NCBI GenBank assembly: GCA_902620285.1
Contig: CACNHT010000009.1
Span: 1-49,561, forward strand
Length of the DNA: 49,561 bases
Direction of reading: 5' to 3'
Source of the DNA: an uncultured Alphaproteobacteria bacterium
GTDB taxonomy: Bacteria > Pseudomonadota > Alphaproteobacteria > HIMB59 > GCA-002718135
Shown piece by piece: positions 26,671 through 36,865 of this stretch (position 1 is the stretch's first letter; each line of letters begins with the position of its first letter). The notes under the pieces are model-generated. The model saw nothing but the letters and a program-made list of their open reading frames with translations. It searched no databases and had not been told where the DNA came from. A program made the translations under genes and the position numbers.

Positions 26671-27845
26671 TTGACATCAAAATAATTTTCTAAAATTCTA
26701 AAATAAATACTTTCTAGTTTAATAATATCTTCAACAAAAACAAATTCATCTACTTTATGAAGAGTTTGATTTCTTAGACCTAGCTCTACTACTTCGCAAT
26801 AGTTCTTTATATATCTTGCATCAGAAGTACCACCATCGGTTGCTTGTTCAGGCGGGCTATTTCTGCCTGTAACATCAGAAATTGATTTTGAAATAATATT
26901 ATATAAATCACCGGCTTTATTCAAAAATGACTCAGCTGTTGCATCATATGTATAAGTGCAACTAGCGTTTTCCAGTTTAGAGAAAATCTTTTCTATTTTA
27001 TTATCAATCCATTTAATAAGTGAGTCAGATGAGTGCATATCATTAAATCTAATATTAACTGTTGCTTTAGCTAATTCTGGAATTACGTTTTGAACAGGAT
27101 TGCCAATATCAATAGTGGCAATTTGAACTGATGTTGGTAAAAAATTTTCATTACCTTCATCCAGCGGCTCTTCTAATATACTATTTAATAAATTCACTAA
27201 GTGATGTGAAGAATTTTCAGCTAAATGAGAATTCGCCGTATGTCCTTGAATACCTTTTACCTGAAAAAAGAAACTAATTGATCCTCTTCTTCCAATTTTT
27301 ACTTTATCGCCGACCTCATTTTTAGAAGTTGGTTCACCAACAAGACAATGATCAAATTTATAATTTTGTTTACTTGCCCATTCTAGAATTCTTGGTGTGC
27401 CATTTACAGAATCTCTTTCTTCATCACCTGTAATAATAAAGGAAATCTTTCCTGGAAAATTTTTATATTTATCTACAAATCTTTTAGCGGCACTGATGAA
27501 ACAAGCAACACTGCTTTTCATATCTTCGCTACCTCTTCCATAAAGTTTGCCTCCATCTATTTGTGCAGAAAAAGGAGGGTATTTCCATGAACTTTCATTA
27601 CCTACAGGAACTACATCTGTATGACCAGCATAAGCAAAATGTTTTCCTTCATTTCCTACCGTTGCAAATAAATTTTTTACTTCATAAGAATTGTTTCCAG
27701 AGAAAGTTAATGGATGACAGTCACATCCTATAGCACTTAGATGATTTTCAACGACTGTTAAAGCTCCCTCATCTTTTGGAGTTACACTTGCACATTTAAC
27801 TAAAGATTGTGTAAGAGTAACTGGATCAAAATTAATTTCTGACAT
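26667..27845 (-). CDS. dapE: Succinyl-diaminopimelate desuccinylase
   Basis: A dinuclear zinc peptidase-like (M20) enzyme in the succinylase route to meso-diaminopimelate and lysine. Motifs: AGHTDVVPVG near residue 69 (His and Asp ligands), GRGSEDMKSS, GDEERDSVNGT with the catalytic Glu pair, HCLVGEPTS, and ATDGGTSDARYI with a late ligand region. The 392-aa length is slightly long but normal for alphaproteobacteria. Its start shares a base with the stop of dapD upstream, forming a dapD-dapE unit. Confidence 0.95.
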   Translation of the reverse strand: MSEINFDPVTLTQSLVKCASVTPKDEGALTVVENHLSAIGCDCHPLTFSGNNSYEVKNLFATVGNEGKHFAYAGHTDVVPVGNESSWKYPPFSAQIDGGKLYGRGSEDMKSSVACFISAAKRFVDKYKNFPGKISFIITGDEERDSVNGTPRILEWASKQNYKFDHCLVGEPTSKNEVGDKVKIGRRGSISFFFQVKGIQGHTANSHLAENSSHHLVNLLNSILEEPLDEGNENFLPTSVQIATIDIGNPVQNVIPELAKATVNIRFNDMHSSDSLIKWIDNKIEKIFSKLENASCTYTYDATAESFLNKAGDLYNIISKSISDVTGRNSPPEQATDGGTSDARYIKNYCEVVELGLRNQTLHKVDEFVFVEDIIKLESIYFRILENYFDVN

Positions 27846-28669
27846 TAATCTCTTAAAAGATCATTGATTGATGTTTTGCTTCTAGTTTTTTCATCAACTC
27901 TTTTAACAATAACAGCACAGTATAAAGAAGGATTAATATCCCCTTCTTTTTTTCCTGGTAATGTACCTGGTACCACAACTGAATACGCTGGAACTTTTCC
28001 CATATGAATTTCCCCAGTTGATCGATCGACTATTTTTGTAGATGCTCCAATAAATACACCCATTGATAAAACCGCACCTTCACCAACAATAACACCTTCA
28101 GCCACTTCACTTCTAGCTCCAATAAAACAATTGTCTTCAATAATTACAGGATTTGCTTGAAGAGGCTCAAGTACACCGCCAATACCAGCGCCTCCAGAAA
28201 TATGACAGTTTTTACCTATTTGTGCACATGAGCCAACTGTTGCCCAAGTATCAATCATTGTTCCTTCATCAACATATGCACCAAGATTTACAAAAGAAGG
28301 CATTAAAACAACACCTTTAGCAATAAATGCAGATTTTCTTACAACAGCGTCTGGTACATATCGAAATCCTGCTTTCAGATGATCATCTTTAGTCCAATTT
28401 GCAGTTTTACTTTCTACTTTGTCAAACCAAGTGGCATGCGATGTTTTAATGATTTCATTATCATTTAATCTGAAACTTAAAAGAATTGCCTTTTTAATCC
28501 ATTGATTAACTTGCCATTCATTATTAATTTTTTCACAAACCCTTAAGCTTCCACTATCAAGTTTGTTTAAAGTTTCATCTACTGCATTTCTAATATCACC
28601 TGCAGTATTGACATTAATATTATCTCTATCCTCAAAGGCATCATTTATAATTTTTTCGAGATCACTCAT
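27845..28669 (-). CDS. dapD: Tetrahydrodipicolinate N-succinyltransferase
   Basis: Catalyses the succinylation step of lysine/DAP synthesis. The 274-aa protein has an N-terminal helical domain and a left-handed beta-helix of hexapeptide repeats ([29 protein letters not shown]... region, residues about 125-215), with [26 protein letters not shown] diagnostic for DapD. It is coupled to both neighbours: its start overlaps the HAD gene stop by 4 bases and its stop overlaps the dapE start. Confidence 0.96.
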   Translation of the reverse strand: MSDLEKIINDAFEDRDNINVNTAGDIRNAVDETLNKLDSGSLRVCEKINNEWQVNQWIKKAILLSFRLNDNEIIKTSHATWFDKVESKTANWTKDDHLKAGFRYVPDAVVRKSAFIAKGVVLMPSFVNLGAYVDEGTMIDTWATVGSCAQIGKNCHISGGAGIGGVLEPLQANPVIIEDNCFIGARSEVAEGVIVGEGAVLSMGVFIGASTKIVDRSTGEIHMGKVPAYSVVVPGTLPGKKEGDINPSLYCAVIVKRVDEKTRSKTSINDLLRD

Positions 28670-29340
28670 ATTTTACCCTCATTTACATCTTTTAAAAATA
28701 AACTCAAATCTCTTGTTTGAAAATCTAAATATTCTTTAGATGCTTCAATATCATCGGAAAAATTCTCATAACCAGCATCAACCCAGACAGGTGTAAAACC
28801 AACTTTTTTTGCTGGAACTAAATTTTTTGCGATATCATCAAACATTGCTGATTTATTTGGTTCGATATTAAATAAGTCGATAATTTTTTCATAGGGAGAA
28901 ATTTCTGGCTTAGGAATATAATCAGCCATTTTAATATCATATATTTCATCAAAAAAATTTGTTAGATTTATTTTTTCTAATACATCTAAGACATGTTGCT
29001 TATTTGCATTTGTATAAATGATTTTTCTTCCCTCAAGTTTATATAATTCATCATTAAGATTTTGATTTGGACCAACAATTGAGTAATCTAACTTATGAAC
29101 TTCTTCTAAAAAATAATCAGGATCAACGCCATGATTATCCATCATACCTCTTAGAGTTGTGCCATGTTGCTTGTAATATTTTGCTTGTAGTTTTTTTGCT
29201 TCAGCTAATTCCATATTTAAATTTTTAGCTACAAATTCACCCATTAACTTATGTACTTGCTGAAAAATTCCACTATCTGCAGAGTACAGTGTGTTATCTA
29301 GATCAAATATCCAGGTATTGATGTTATCTTTAAAGTTCAT
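28666..29340 (-). CDS. HAD-family hydrolase, pyrimidine 5'-nucleotidase type
   Basis: A 224-aa phosphatase of the haloacid dehalogenase superfamily with motif [13 protein letters not shown] (Asp nucleophile and Asp+2), motif [12 protein letters not shown], Lys in [19 protein letters not shown] and motif [19 protein letters not shown]. The NTLYS and TNANKQH wording matches the pyrimidine 5'-nucleotidase group (SDT1-like). It is positioned between dapD and argB, as in many alphaproteobacteria. The exact substrate is not known. Confidence 0.85.
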   Translation of the reverse strand: MNFKDNINTWIFDLDNTLYSADSGIFQQVHKLMGEFVAKNLNMELAEAKKLQAKYYKQHGTTLRGMMDNHGVDPDYFLEEVHKLDYSIVGPNQNLNDELYKLEGRKIIYTNANKQHVLDVLEKINLTNFFDEIYDIKMADYIPKPEISPYEKIIDLFNIEPNKSAMFDDIAKNLVPAKKVGFTPVWVDAGYENFSDDIEASKEYLDFQTRDLSLFLKDVNEGKI

Positions 29341-30252
29341 TTAATTACTTGTTATTTGTGTACCAATTCCATGTTCAGTGAATAACTCTAATATTACTGA
29401 ATGAGGAATTCTTCCATCTAAAATAGTAGATTTTTTAACACCTTTTGTCATTGCATCAATACATGTATTAATTTTCGGCTTCATACCTCCAGAAATATAT
29501 TCTTTATTAGCAACATTTTTAGCTTCTTCTAAAGTTATTGATGATATTAATTTTTCATCTTTGTCTAAAATTCCAGGTACATCGGTTAGTAATAATAATT
29601 TACTTGCCTGTAACTCACCTGCTATAAAACCCGCAACAGTGTCAGCATTAATATTATATGTAAAATTATTTTCATCCTTACCTAAAGGAGATATGACAGG
29701 TATTTGACCATTTTTTATAAAGCTAGTTAGCATATCTTTGTTTAATTTTTTTGGTTGTCCAACAAAACCAATATCAACTATTTTTTCAATATTTGAATCA
29801 CTATCTTTAATTTCCACATTCAATTTAGTTGCAGTGACTAAGTTATCATTACCAGATACACCTATCGCTTTTCCTCCAGAGGCACTTATAGATTCTACTA
29901 TTTCTGAATTGATATCCTTAGATAAAACTTCCTCAACTACCTTAATTGTTTCTTTATCAGTAACTCGTAATCCTTCAACAAATTGTGTTGATATATTTTT
30001 TGATTTAAGTCTCTCACCAATTTGAGGTCCTCCACCATGAATAATAATTGGTGACACACCTACTTCTTTTAATAACCCAATATCTCTTGAAAAACTCTCA
30101 GACAGTTTTTTATCTCCCATTGCATGTCCACCGTATTTTATTACAATGGTATCACCACTATGTTCTCGAATGTATGGAAGAGCTTCAACTAAGGTTGAGG
30201 CTTTATGAATAAAATAAGCCTGATCACTCTCTGATAAAAAATCAAATTTCAT
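29341..30252 (-). CDS. argB: Acetylglutamate kinase
   Basis: Phosphorylates N-acetylglutamate in arginine synthesis. The 303-aa protein has the amino acid kinase fold markers IVIKYGGHAMGD, PIIIHGGGPQIGERLK, the NINADTVAGFIAGELQA block with its nucleotide/substrate contacts and LLTDVPGILDKD. A somewhat long N-terminal helix (FIHKASTLVEALPYIREH) is the type associated with arginine-regulated hexameric enzymes. It directly abuts the HAD gene (adjacent bases) and follows engB by 2 bases. Confidence 0.96.
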   Translation of the reverse strand: MKFDFLSESDQAYFIHKASTLVEALPYIREHSGDTIVIKYGGHAMGDKKLSESFSRDIGLLKEVGVSPIIIHGGGPQIGERLKSKNISTQFVEGLRVTDKETIKVVEEVLSKDINSEIVESISASGGKAIGVSGNDNLVTATKLNVEIKDSDSNIEKIVDIGFVGQPKKLNKDMLTSFIKNGQIPVISPLGKDENNFTYNINADTVAGFIAGELQASKLLLLTDVPGILDKDEKLISSITLEEAKNVANKEYISGGMKPKINTCIDAMTKGVKKSTILDGRIPHSVILELFTEHGIGTQITSN

Positions 30253-30254
30253 AT

Positions 30255-30875
30255 TTATTGTGATAACCCGTATATAGATCTTTGAATCTCTGTAATACCA
30301 TTATTTTTTTTGGTCTCAGATTGATATATTTTCGTAAATGATTTTTCATAATTTTGCATTAAACTTAAAATTGATTTTTTTTGATATTCTAAATAGTTAT
30401 TAGATATTTTATCTATTTTAGTTAAAATTATGGAAAATTTTCTTGAACAATCACTCAATAAATCCAACATATCAATATCAGAATTTTTGATACCAACTTT
30501 TGAGTCAATGAGTAAAAAAACATGATCAAGTGTATCTCTATTTTCTATATATTCTTCAATCAGGGTCATTAAGTTTTCTCGAGCAACTTTTGATACTTTG
30601 GCAAAACCATAACCGGGCAAATCAATCATATTTATTTTTTCACTAATTAAAAAAACATTTATAGCCTGAGTTCTTCCTGGAGTTTTACTAGTTTTCGCTA
30701 ATTTTTTTGTTTTAGTTAACGAATTTATTAAACTAGATTTTCCAACATTAGATCTACCTATAAAACAACATTCTTTTTTTATATCTGAATAAGGAATGTC
30801 TTTAAATGACTGAAAGGAACCTAAAAACTTATTATTATTAAAAAAGTTATTTAAATTTTTATTTAAGCTAGCCAT
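30255..30875 (-). CDS. engB: Ribosome biogenesis GTPase YsxC/EngB
   Basis: A 206-aa GTPase needed for large-subunit assembly. G1 is GRSNVGKS at residues 40-47, G2 includes SKTPGRTQAINVF, G3 is DLPGYGFAK and G4 TKID. The start overlaps the yidC end by 8 bases. Arrangement yidC-engB-argB is usual for alphaproteobacteria. Confidence 0.95.
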   Translation of the reverse strand: MASLNKNLNNFFNNNKFLGSFQSFKDIPYSDIKKECCFIGRSNVGKSSLINSLTKTKKLAKTSKTPGRTQAINVFLISEKINMIDLPGYGFAKVSKVARENLMTLIEEYIENRDTLDHVFLLIDSKVGIKNSDIDMLDLLSDCSRKFSIILTKIDKISNNYLEYQKKSILSLMQNYEKSFTKIYQSETKKNNGITEIQRSIYGLSQ

Positions 30876-32595
30876 TTTTGGCTAAAATTCTTCTTTGAAT
30901 ATACCATTGCTGCGCAATCGATAAAATATTGTTCACTGACCAATATAAAACTAAACCAGCTGCAAAACCAGCTAGTACAAAAGTAAATACAAATGGAAGT
31001 AATGCAAAAATTCTAGCCTGTGTTGGATCAGCGGGAGCAGGATTTAGTTTTTGTTGTAACCACATAGTGAAGCCCATAATTATAGGAAGAATACCAATAT
31101 CAATTATTGAAAGTATAGGGGGCACATCCCAAGGAACTAATCCAAATATTGTCATTAAGCCTAATGGGTCTGGCGCAGATAGATCATGAATCCATCCATA
31201 AAAAGGAGCGTGATACATCTCTATCGTAACAAACAACACTTTATACAAAGAGAAGAAAATTGGTATTTGTACTAAAATTGGTAGACAACCCGCAACAGGA
31301 TTAGCACCCTCTCTTTTATACAAGGCCATTAGTTCTTGCTGCATTTTTTGTCTGTCATTTGGATATGTTTCTTTTAATCTTTGCATATCAGGCTGAAGTT
31401 TTTTCATCTTTGCCATAGATTTAAAAGATGCTTGTGCCAGTGGGAATAAAATTAAACGCATTAAAATGGTAAAGGCAATTATTGCTAGACCAAAATTACC
31501 TGCATAACCAAAAAACCAATTAATGGCATATGAAACAGGTTTAGTTAAAAAACTAAACCAGCCCCAGTCAATTGCATCAGTAAATCTTGGTATAGAGAGA
31601 TTTTCGTCATAAGCACTTAAGACATTTAATTTTTTTGCACCCACAAATAATTTTCCGCCGTAAGATATATTTTCACCCGAGTTAATTTTATATATCTGAC
31701 CAACATAACCTGCCCTATAGCTATCACGTCCATTATTACCATACCTATAATTGACGTTAATGGATTGGTCAGCATCAGGAATTAAAGCAGACATCCAATA
31801 TTTGTCTGTAAAACCTAACCAACCTCCTTGTGTTTTATTATCGCAAAACTCTTTTTTTGTTTGCATTGAAGAATTACAATCATCGGCAATATCATCATAA
31901 TTTTTTTCCAATAATTCGTCGTTTATTAGACTAATTAAACCCTCGTGAAGTATAAAAAAATTAATTGTATCTGGTGTGTTTATTCTTTTGATTAATCTGT
32001 ATGGAAAAACTTCAATATCTTCACCACTGTTATTTTCTATTTCCTGTGTAATTGTAAACATATACTCATCATCAACTTGATAGTTGATTTTGAAAGTTAT
32101 ATTTTTATTATTCGTCCAACTAAGTGTAACAGGGCTTGAGGGGCTTAGAGTGGTAGAGTTAGTTTTCCAATTTGTTTCTAAATTAGGTAATTCAATGTTA
32201 GAATTTTTTAGCTCTTTCCAACCTGTTTCAATATAATATGGATTAGCAGTCCCATCTGGTAACAAAAGCTGGATATTATTCGAATCAGGTTCTAAGCTAG
32301 TTTTATATTTTGATAATATGAGGTCATCTAAAATTGCTCCTTTTAGATTTATAGAACCTTTAATAGATGCATTTTCAAAAATAACTCTGTCGGTTTGAAT
32401 TAAAGCTTCATCTCTACTTTGTATTTCTGAAACAGCTTGGCTACTTTGTCCATCAATGGATGTTGCAGGCTCTAATACTTCATCTTCTTCAAAGGATGTT
32501 GTTTGAATTGGTTGAGTTGGAAATAATAATTGAAAAAAAATAATTATCGCAATTGAAATACCAATAGCCAAATATAAATTTCTTTGTTCGTTCAT
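30868..32595 (-). CDS. yidC: Membrane protein insertase YidC
   Basis: Inserts and folds inner-membrane proteins with or without Sec. The 575-aa protein has the Gram-negative long form: first membrane segment at about residues 5-24, a large periplasmic beta domain to about residue 340, and the conserved insertase core with [21 protein letters not shown], the coiled [40 protein letters not shown] and two final helices. The hydrophilic-groove Arg is in ILMRLI. Operon with yidD, rnpA and rpmH upstream. Confidence 0.96.
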   Translation of the reverse strand: MNEQRNLYLAIGISIAIIIFFQLLFPTQPIQTTSFEEDEVLEPATSIDGQSSQAVSEIQSRDEALIQTDRVIFENASIKGSINLKGAILDDLILSKYKTSLEPDSNNIQLLLPDGTANPYYIETGWKELKNSNIELPNLETNWKTNSTTLSPSSPVTLSWTNNKNITFKINYQVDDEYMFTITQEIENNSGEDIEVFPYRLIKRINTPDTINFFILHEGLISLINDELLEKNYDDIADDCNSSMQTKKEFCDNKTQGGWLGFTDKYWMSALIPDADQSINVNYRYGNNGRDSYRAGYVGQIYKINSGENISYGGKLFVGAKKLNVLSAYDENLSIPRFTDAIDWGWFSFLTKPVSYAINWFFGYAGNFGLAIIAFTILMRLILFPLAQASFKSMAKMKKLQPDMQRLKETYPNDRQKMQQELMALYKREGANPVAGCLPILVQIPIFFSLYKVLFVTIEMYHAPFYGWIHDLSAPDPLGLMTIFGLVPWDVPPILSIIDIGILPIIMGFTMWLQQKLNPAPADPTQARIFALLPFVFTFVLAGFAAGLVLYWSVNNILSIAQQWYIQRRILAKNG

Positions 32596-32837
32596 TTATT
32601 TAACTCAGATTTTTTTGGTACTGGATCAAATCCGTGTGAACCCCAGGGATGACATTTTGAAATTCTTTTCACCGATAAAATTGATCCTTTAAATAACCCA
32701 TGTTCCTTTAATGCTTTAATAGAATACTCAGAACAGGTTGGTAAATACCGACAATTCTGACCAAGTATTGGGGAAATCAATAACTGGTATAATCTAATTA
32801 TTATGATTAAAGGTAATGAAATATATTTACTAACCAT
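32592..32837 (-). CDS. yidD: Membrane protein insertion efficiency factor YidD
   Basis: An 81-aa peripheral membrane protein that assists YidC. Family blocks are [35 protein letters not shown] and the end [13 protein letters not shown], with three conserved cysteines. It overlaps yidC by 4 bases and rnpA by 8 bases, the standard rpmH-rnpA-yidD-yidC order. Confidence 0.95.
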   Translation of the reverse strand: MVSKYISLPLIIIIRLYQLLISPILGQNCRYLPTCSEYSIKALKEHGLFKGSILSVKRISKCHPWGSHGFDPVPKKSELNK

Positions 32838-33159
32838 TTATCTTTCCCTTAAGTTCTAATAAAAGTTTATCAAATTTCTCTTCGAGCAATGACGTTTTAG
32901 CTATTAACACATAATATGAATTAATTTTACCATTAATAATAATTTTTCTAGCTAATTCTCTCATTATTCTCTTTGCTCTATTTCTTTTTACTGCGTTGCC
33001 AATTTTTTTGGAAGCTGTGTATCCTACACCTATTGAATTTTCTAGATCTTGATTGTGTAAAATTTGGATATTCATATTTTTACCTTTTATAAATTCTCCC
33101 TGGTTTCGTATCATAACGAAAGTCGATCTTTTCTTAATTGTAAATAATGTTTGGGCCAT
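32830..33159 (-). CDS. rnpA: Ribonuclease P protein component
   Basis: The basic protein cofactor of RNase P for tRNA 5' maturation, 109 aa. The start [22 protein letters not shown] matches the N-terminal region of RnpA, and the RNR motif appears as [12 protein letters not shown] following [14 protein letters not shown]. It is preceded 9 bases upstream by the end of rpmH. Confidence 0.93.
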   Translation of the reverse strand: MAQTLFTIKKRSTFVMIRNQGEFIKGKNMNIQILHNQDLENSIGVGYTASKKIGNAVKRNRAKRIMRELARKIIINGKINSYYVLIAKTSLLEEKFDKLLLELKGKING

Positions 33160-33168
33160 TTGGCCTTT

Positions 33169-33303
33169 TTAAGCGCTTAATTGAGCTCTTCCTTTTGCAC
33201 GTCTTCTATTAATGATTTGACGACCTGCTTTAGTTGCCATTCTAGCCCTAAAACCGTGTCTTCTTTTTCTAATTACTTTACTTGGTTGGTAAGTGCGTTT
33301 CAT
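33169..33303 (-). CDS. rpmH: 50S ribosomal protein L34
   Basis: A 44-aa ribosomal protein, start ATG at 33303. The sequence [18 protein letters not shown] continues with [21 protein letters not shown], which is unmistakable L34. It heads the rpmH-rnpA-yidD-yidC-engB run on the minus strand and is divergent from panC. Confidence 0.97.
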   Translation of the reverse strand: MKRTYQPSKVIRKRRHGFRARMATKAGRQIINRRRAKGRAQLSA

Positions 33304-33331
33304 AATAAATCTCTGGGCCTAATACGAATTC

Positions 33332-33337
33332 ATTATA
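33332..33337 (-). promoter_or_regulatory. Candidate -10 element for rpmH operon
   Basis: On the minus strand TATAAT lies 29 bases before the rpmH start in the 63-base divergent gap to panC. The nearest -35-like words are poorly spaced, so the assignment is tentative. Confidence 0.3.
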
Positions 33338-33366
33338 TATAAGTCAAATATTTACTTATGTAATCG

Positions 33367-34197
33367 ATGAAAATTTTCAGAAAAGCTAGTGAATTAGAGC
33401 CAAATTTAGTTTCAATCAAAGACAAGGGTCAGTCTATTGGTTTAGTTTTAACAATGGGAAACTTACACGATGGACATTTATCTCTCATTAGAGAAGCACA
33501 ATTACATAACGAATTTGTGATCTGTTCAATATTTATTAATCCTACTCAATTTAACAATGAAAATGATTTCAATTCTTATCCAAAGACAATTGATGAAGAT
33601 ATTTCTAAATTAGAAAATATTGGTTGTAATGCACTCTTCTTACCTGAAGTTCAAGAGATATACCCTAAAGGATTGGCAAAGAAAAAAATTGTAAACAATT
33701 TTAGAAATATTTTATGTGATAAATTTCGACCTGGCCATTTTGATGGAGTTACTACTGTTGTGGATCTTTTTTTTAATATGATTAAACCAACGAATAGTTA
33801 TTTTGGTGAGAAGGATTTTCAGCAAGTAAAAATAATACAAGATTTAGTAAAAATTAATCATCACAATATTAAAATAATTCAATGTCCATCTGTACGAGAT
33901 AAAATGGGTATGAGTTTATCTTCAAGGAACTCTAAATTTTCTAATGATCAATTAAAAATTTTCACTGTATTAGGAAATAAAATTAAAGAACATATTAATC
34001 TGTTAACACAAAATGAAATTAATAATTTAGATCAATTAAAAATAAAGCTTCTCCAATATAATATAAATAAAATTGACTATTTAGAGATAAGAAATGAAAA
34101 TAATTTAGAATTAACAAAAAATTATTCTAAAGCTAGATTATTTATTGCTTTATATATTGGTGATATAAGAATTATTGATAATTTTAAGTTATATTAA
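33367..34197 (+). CDS. panC: Pantothenate synthetase
   Basis: Joins pantoate and beta-alanine using ATP. The 276-aa protein has all family blocks: LTMGNLHDGHLSLIREA (near residues 29-45; the usual ALHEGH motif reads NLHDGH), FINPTQF, PGHFDGVTTVV, YFGEKDFQQ and MSLSSRN. No panB or panD lies in the window. Its TAA stop interlocks with that of the convergent FMN-binding gene in TTAA (34194-34197). Confidence 0.95.
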   Translation: MKIFRKASELEPNLVSIKDKGQSIGLVLTMGNLHDGHLSLIREAQLHNEFVICSIFINPTQFNNENDFNSYPKTIDEDISKLENIGCNALFLPEVQEIYPKGLAKKKIVNNFRNILCDKFRPGHFDGVTTVVDLFFNMIKPTNSYFGEKDFQQVKIIQDLVKINHHNIKIIQCPSVRDKMGMSLSSRNSKFSNDQLKIFTVLGNKIKEHINLLTQNEINNLDQLKIKLLQYNINKIDYLEIRNENNLELTKNYSKARLFIALYIGDIRIIDNFKLY

Positions 34198-34802
34198 GGT
34201 ATTAACCAATAATATTCTGGTTCACTATTTTTAAATGTTAATTTTAATCTACGATGACCTGAAATTTCTAAATAAAGCCAATCAATTTCATTAATTTTAT
34301 TTTCAACTACTGTAAAATTTTTATACCCCTTTTCACTTTCTTCATGACTTGGTTCTTTACCAGTCAAATGTTCAGGGATACCATCTTCTGGAAACTCAGT
34401 GATTGAACTTGGATCTTTCAATGTTAGGTAGCATTTTCTACTAAACAATCTTGTTTTGTCCCACATTTCTTTAGCTTTATCATTTTGATTATTAACCAAA
34501 GAAGTTGTTTTAATTCGCATTTGAATTTTTAATTTATGATCATAAAACACAAATTGAGAACTATTATTGTTTTTTAAATTAGGTACTTTTGGAGATCTAA
34601 AGTCTGTGTGAAAATTTATTGTCATGCTACTGGGAACAAATTTTCTTAAGACTACAACTCTAGAATCTATTCCACCTTCACTATCAATATTACTAAAGAC
34701 TGGCGTATGAAATGCGTGTTTTCTATCTTTAACTCCTCTAGTTAAATTTTTCTTTATATCTTCAAATATTTCTGAAGCATTTTCTTTTGAAGAAGTCGAC
34801 AT
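34194..34802 (-). CDS. Pyridoxamine 5'-phosphate oxidase-like FMN-binding protein
   Basis: A 202-aa flavin-binding split-barrel protein. RVVVLRKFVPSSMTINFHTDFRSPKVPNLKNN corresponds to the FMN-binding core, and the C-terminal region WLYLEISGHRRLKL to the closing strands with the Arg. It resembles the Alr4036-type PNPOx-like family rather than true PdxH, since the PdxH substrate motifs are not clear. Function is therefore probably an FMN-dependent oxidoreductase of unknown substrate. Divergent from the CCA gene with a 41-base gap. Confidence 0.78.
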   Translation of the reverse strand: MSTSSKENASEIFEDIKKNLTRGVKDRKHAFHTPVFSNIDSEGGIDSRVVVLRKFVPSSMTINFHTDFRSPKVPNLKNNNSSQFVFYDHKLKIQMRIKTTSLVNNQNDKAKEMWDKTRLFSRKCYLTLKDPSSITEFPEDGIPEHLTGKEPSHEESEKGYKNFTVVENKINEIDWLYLEISGHRRLKLTFKNSEPEYYWLIP

Positions 34803-34843
34803 TGTTATTGTAATATAAATTGTTTTGAAGAAATAGCTAGATA

Positions 34844-35638
34844 ATGGAAATAAATAAAATTACAAATTTATTGAATCTGGAACATGTTAAGTTTTTAATA
34901 TCTATCTTTAAAGAAAATAATATTGAAATCCGATTAGTAGGAGGGTGTATTCGAGATGCTCTTCTTGATAGAGAAATCAAAGATATTGATACAGCGACAA
35001 CTTTGGAACCTCAGAATGTTTTGTCATTACTAAAAGAGAACAATATTGAATATGATGATTTTGCTATTCAATATGGATCTATAATTGCTTTTCCTCATAA
35101 TCGAAAAATACAAATTACAACTTTACGTGAAGATGTTAATCAAATGGGAAGACATACAAATGTAATTTATACAAACAGCTGGAAAAAAGATTCAGCCAGA
35201 AGAGATTTTACTTTCAATGCTCTGTATGTTGGAAATAATAATAAATTACATGACTATTATAATGGTCAAGCAGATTTATATGAAAGTAAAATTAGTTTTA
35301 TTGGTGAAATAGAGGATAGAATAAAAGAAGATTACTTAAGAATCTATCGATACTTTAGGTTCAGGGGTCTATTTAATTTACCTAAAACATCTTTAAGTGA
35401 TCAAAAAATTGTAGAAAAATATATTCACGAATCTTTGGCAGTGTTGACCAACGATGTAATAAGGCAAGAAATATTAAAAATGTTTAATATGTCTTTTCCT
35501 TTAAATTGCTTTTACATATCTCATCAAACGTTACAAAAATTTAAGTGGGTTGAAATAGTACAAGAGCATTTCATACGAACAAAATATGATCTTGGATTAA
35601 ATAAATGTCTGAATAAGATTGATAATTTAATAAATTAG
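34844..35638 (+). CDS. Short CCA tRNA nucleotidyltransferase / poly(A) polymerase family protein
   Basis: A class II nucleotidyltransferase head: RLVGGCIRDALLDREIKDIDTAT carries the GG-RD motif and the catalytic DxD; DSARRDFTFNALYV is the RRDxTxNA motif and DRIKEDYLRIYRYFRF the neck. The protein ends at 264 aa, whereas bacterial CCA-adding enzymes and poly(A) polymerases are usually near 400. The body and tail domains that bind the tRNA elbow seem largely absent. The stop interlocks with the zur stop (TTAG), so no downstream exon or frameshifted tail is available. Activity as a CCA-adding enzyme is likely but altered in form. Confidence 0.83.
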   Translation: MEINKITNLLNLEHVKFLISIFKENNIEIRLVGGCIRDALLDREIKDIDTATTLEPQNVLSLLKENNIEYDDFAIQYGSIIAFPHNRKIQITTLREDVNQMGRHTNVIYTNSWKKDSARRDFTFNALYVGNNNKLHDYYNGQADLYESKISFIGEIEDRIKEDYLRIYRYFRFRGLFNLPKTSLSDQKIVEKYIHESLAVLTNDVIRQEILKMFNMSFPLNCFYISHQTLQKFKWVEIVQEHFIRTKYDLGLNKCLNKIDNLIN

Positions 35639-36039
35639 TTTTTTAGTTTACAATTTTTGCACAAACCAAATATTTCTAAATTATGTTTTTTATAATTGAA
35701 GTTATTCTTTTCTGCTTGTTTTGAAAAATAAGAAATCAAATTATTTCCAGTTAGCTCAGTAACACTATCACAGTTTTCACATATCAAAAAAGATGTAGAA
35801 GTTTTTGCATTACAGCCTTCATGCTTACAAGCAACATATGAATTTCTACTTTCTATTTTATGTACTTTGCCAATTTCTATAAGCTTATCTAAAGCTCTAT
35901 AAACTTGAAGAGGAGATTTAATTCCTTTTTTTTGAATATCGAAAAGAATTGTATATGCTTTAAGAGGTTCTGACGAGTTTTCTAAAATATCAAGAACTGT
36001 TTTCTGGTTTTTGGTTAAATTTTCTGATGCTAATGCCAT
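35635..36039 (-). CDS. zur: Zinc uptake regulator, Fur family
   Basis: A 134-aa Fur-family repressor from the ATG start MALASENLTKNQ (a TTG 15 bases upstream is less likely). The winged-helix domain covers residues 1-75 (VYRALDKLIEIGKVHKIE), then metal-binding residues appear: CKHEGCN, the structural CENCDS and CKNCK at the C-terminus. Zur rather than Fur or Mur is chosen because it is the last gene of znuC-znuB-zur and faces a Zur-type palindrome at 37627. It should sense cytosolic zinc and repress the locus. Confidence 0.9.
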   Translation of the reverse strand: MALASENLTKNQKTVLDILENSSEPLKAYTILFDIQKKGIKSPLQVYRALDKLIEIGKVHKIESRNSYVACKHEGCNAKTSTSFLICENCDSVTELTGNNLISYFSKQAEKNNFNYKKHNLEIFGLCKNCKLKN

Positions 36040-36061
36040 AATTTTAATTAACAAATAGTTT

Positions 36062-36865
36062 TCATTTTTGCAACTGACCCTTTATCTCCAGAGGAATAAG
36101 TGAAATAATAAATAATAATAATGCAACTACAATTATAGAAGGCCCTGAAGAAGTATTAATCTCAAGCGAAACAAACAATCCTGCAATTACTGATATGACA
36201 CCAGCTAAAGTTGCAATTATAACCATTTGACGAGGACTGCTGCTAATATTTCTTGCAATTGCTGCAGGTATTAAAAGTAAACCAGTTATCAATAAAGCGC
36301 CAATCATTTTAATAGATAAAGCAATTACTCCTGCCAATAAGAGTGTGAATATAAAATTAGAAACTTCTGGTCGCATTCCTTCTGCTGCTGACAAATCATA
36401 ATTTACCGTTGCTGAAAATAAAGATTTCCAAATAAAGTACAAAATCAATAATATTGCAGCACCACCTAAATAAACTATAGTTATATCTTCTACATTAACT
36501 GCAAGTATATCTCCAAATAATAAACCCATAAGGTCAAATCTAATTGATGTAAGAAACCCAATTAATACCAAACCTATAGCAAGTGTAGAGTGAGCAAGTA
36601 GACCGAGTAATGAGTCTCCTGCGAGTTTTGTTCTTTTTTGTAAATTAATTAATAGTAAAGCAACAACAGCTGAAATTATAAAAACTGAAAATGTAATATT
36701 AAAGCTAAAAGAATAAGCTAAAGTTACACCCAACAATGCCGAGTGAGATAGCGTATCTCCAAAATAGGATAACCTTCTCCAAATTACAAGACATCCGAGA
36801 GGTCCGGCAATTATTGCAATACCAATGCCAGCTATGAGAGCTCTAGTAAAAAAATCATCAAACAT
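36062..36865 (-). CDS. znuB: Zinc ABC transporter permease ZnuB
   Basis: Inner-membrane permease of the ABC-3 family, 267 aa from MFDDFFTRALIAGIG. About eight hydrophobic segments are seen, and the RRLSYFGDTLSHSALLGV block of metal permeases lies near residues 33-50. The chosen start overlaps the znuC end by 8 bases; an in-frame upstream start would overlap much further and code for the znuC tail region in another frame. Works with ZnuA and ZnuC for high-affinity zinc import. Confidence 0.94.
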   Translation of the reverse strand: MFDDFFTRALIAGIGIAIIAGPLGCLVIWRRLSYFGDTLSHSALLGVTLAYSFSFNITFSVFIISAVVALLLINLQKRTKLAGDSLLGLLAHSTLAIGLVLIGFLTSIRFDLMGLLFGDILAVNVEDITIVYLGGAAILLILYFIWKSLFSATVNYDLSAAEGMRPEVSNFIFTLLLAGVIALSIKMIGALLITGLLLIPAAIARNISSSPRQMVIIATLAGVISVIAGLFVSLEINTSSGPSIIVVALLLFIISLIPLEIKGQLQK

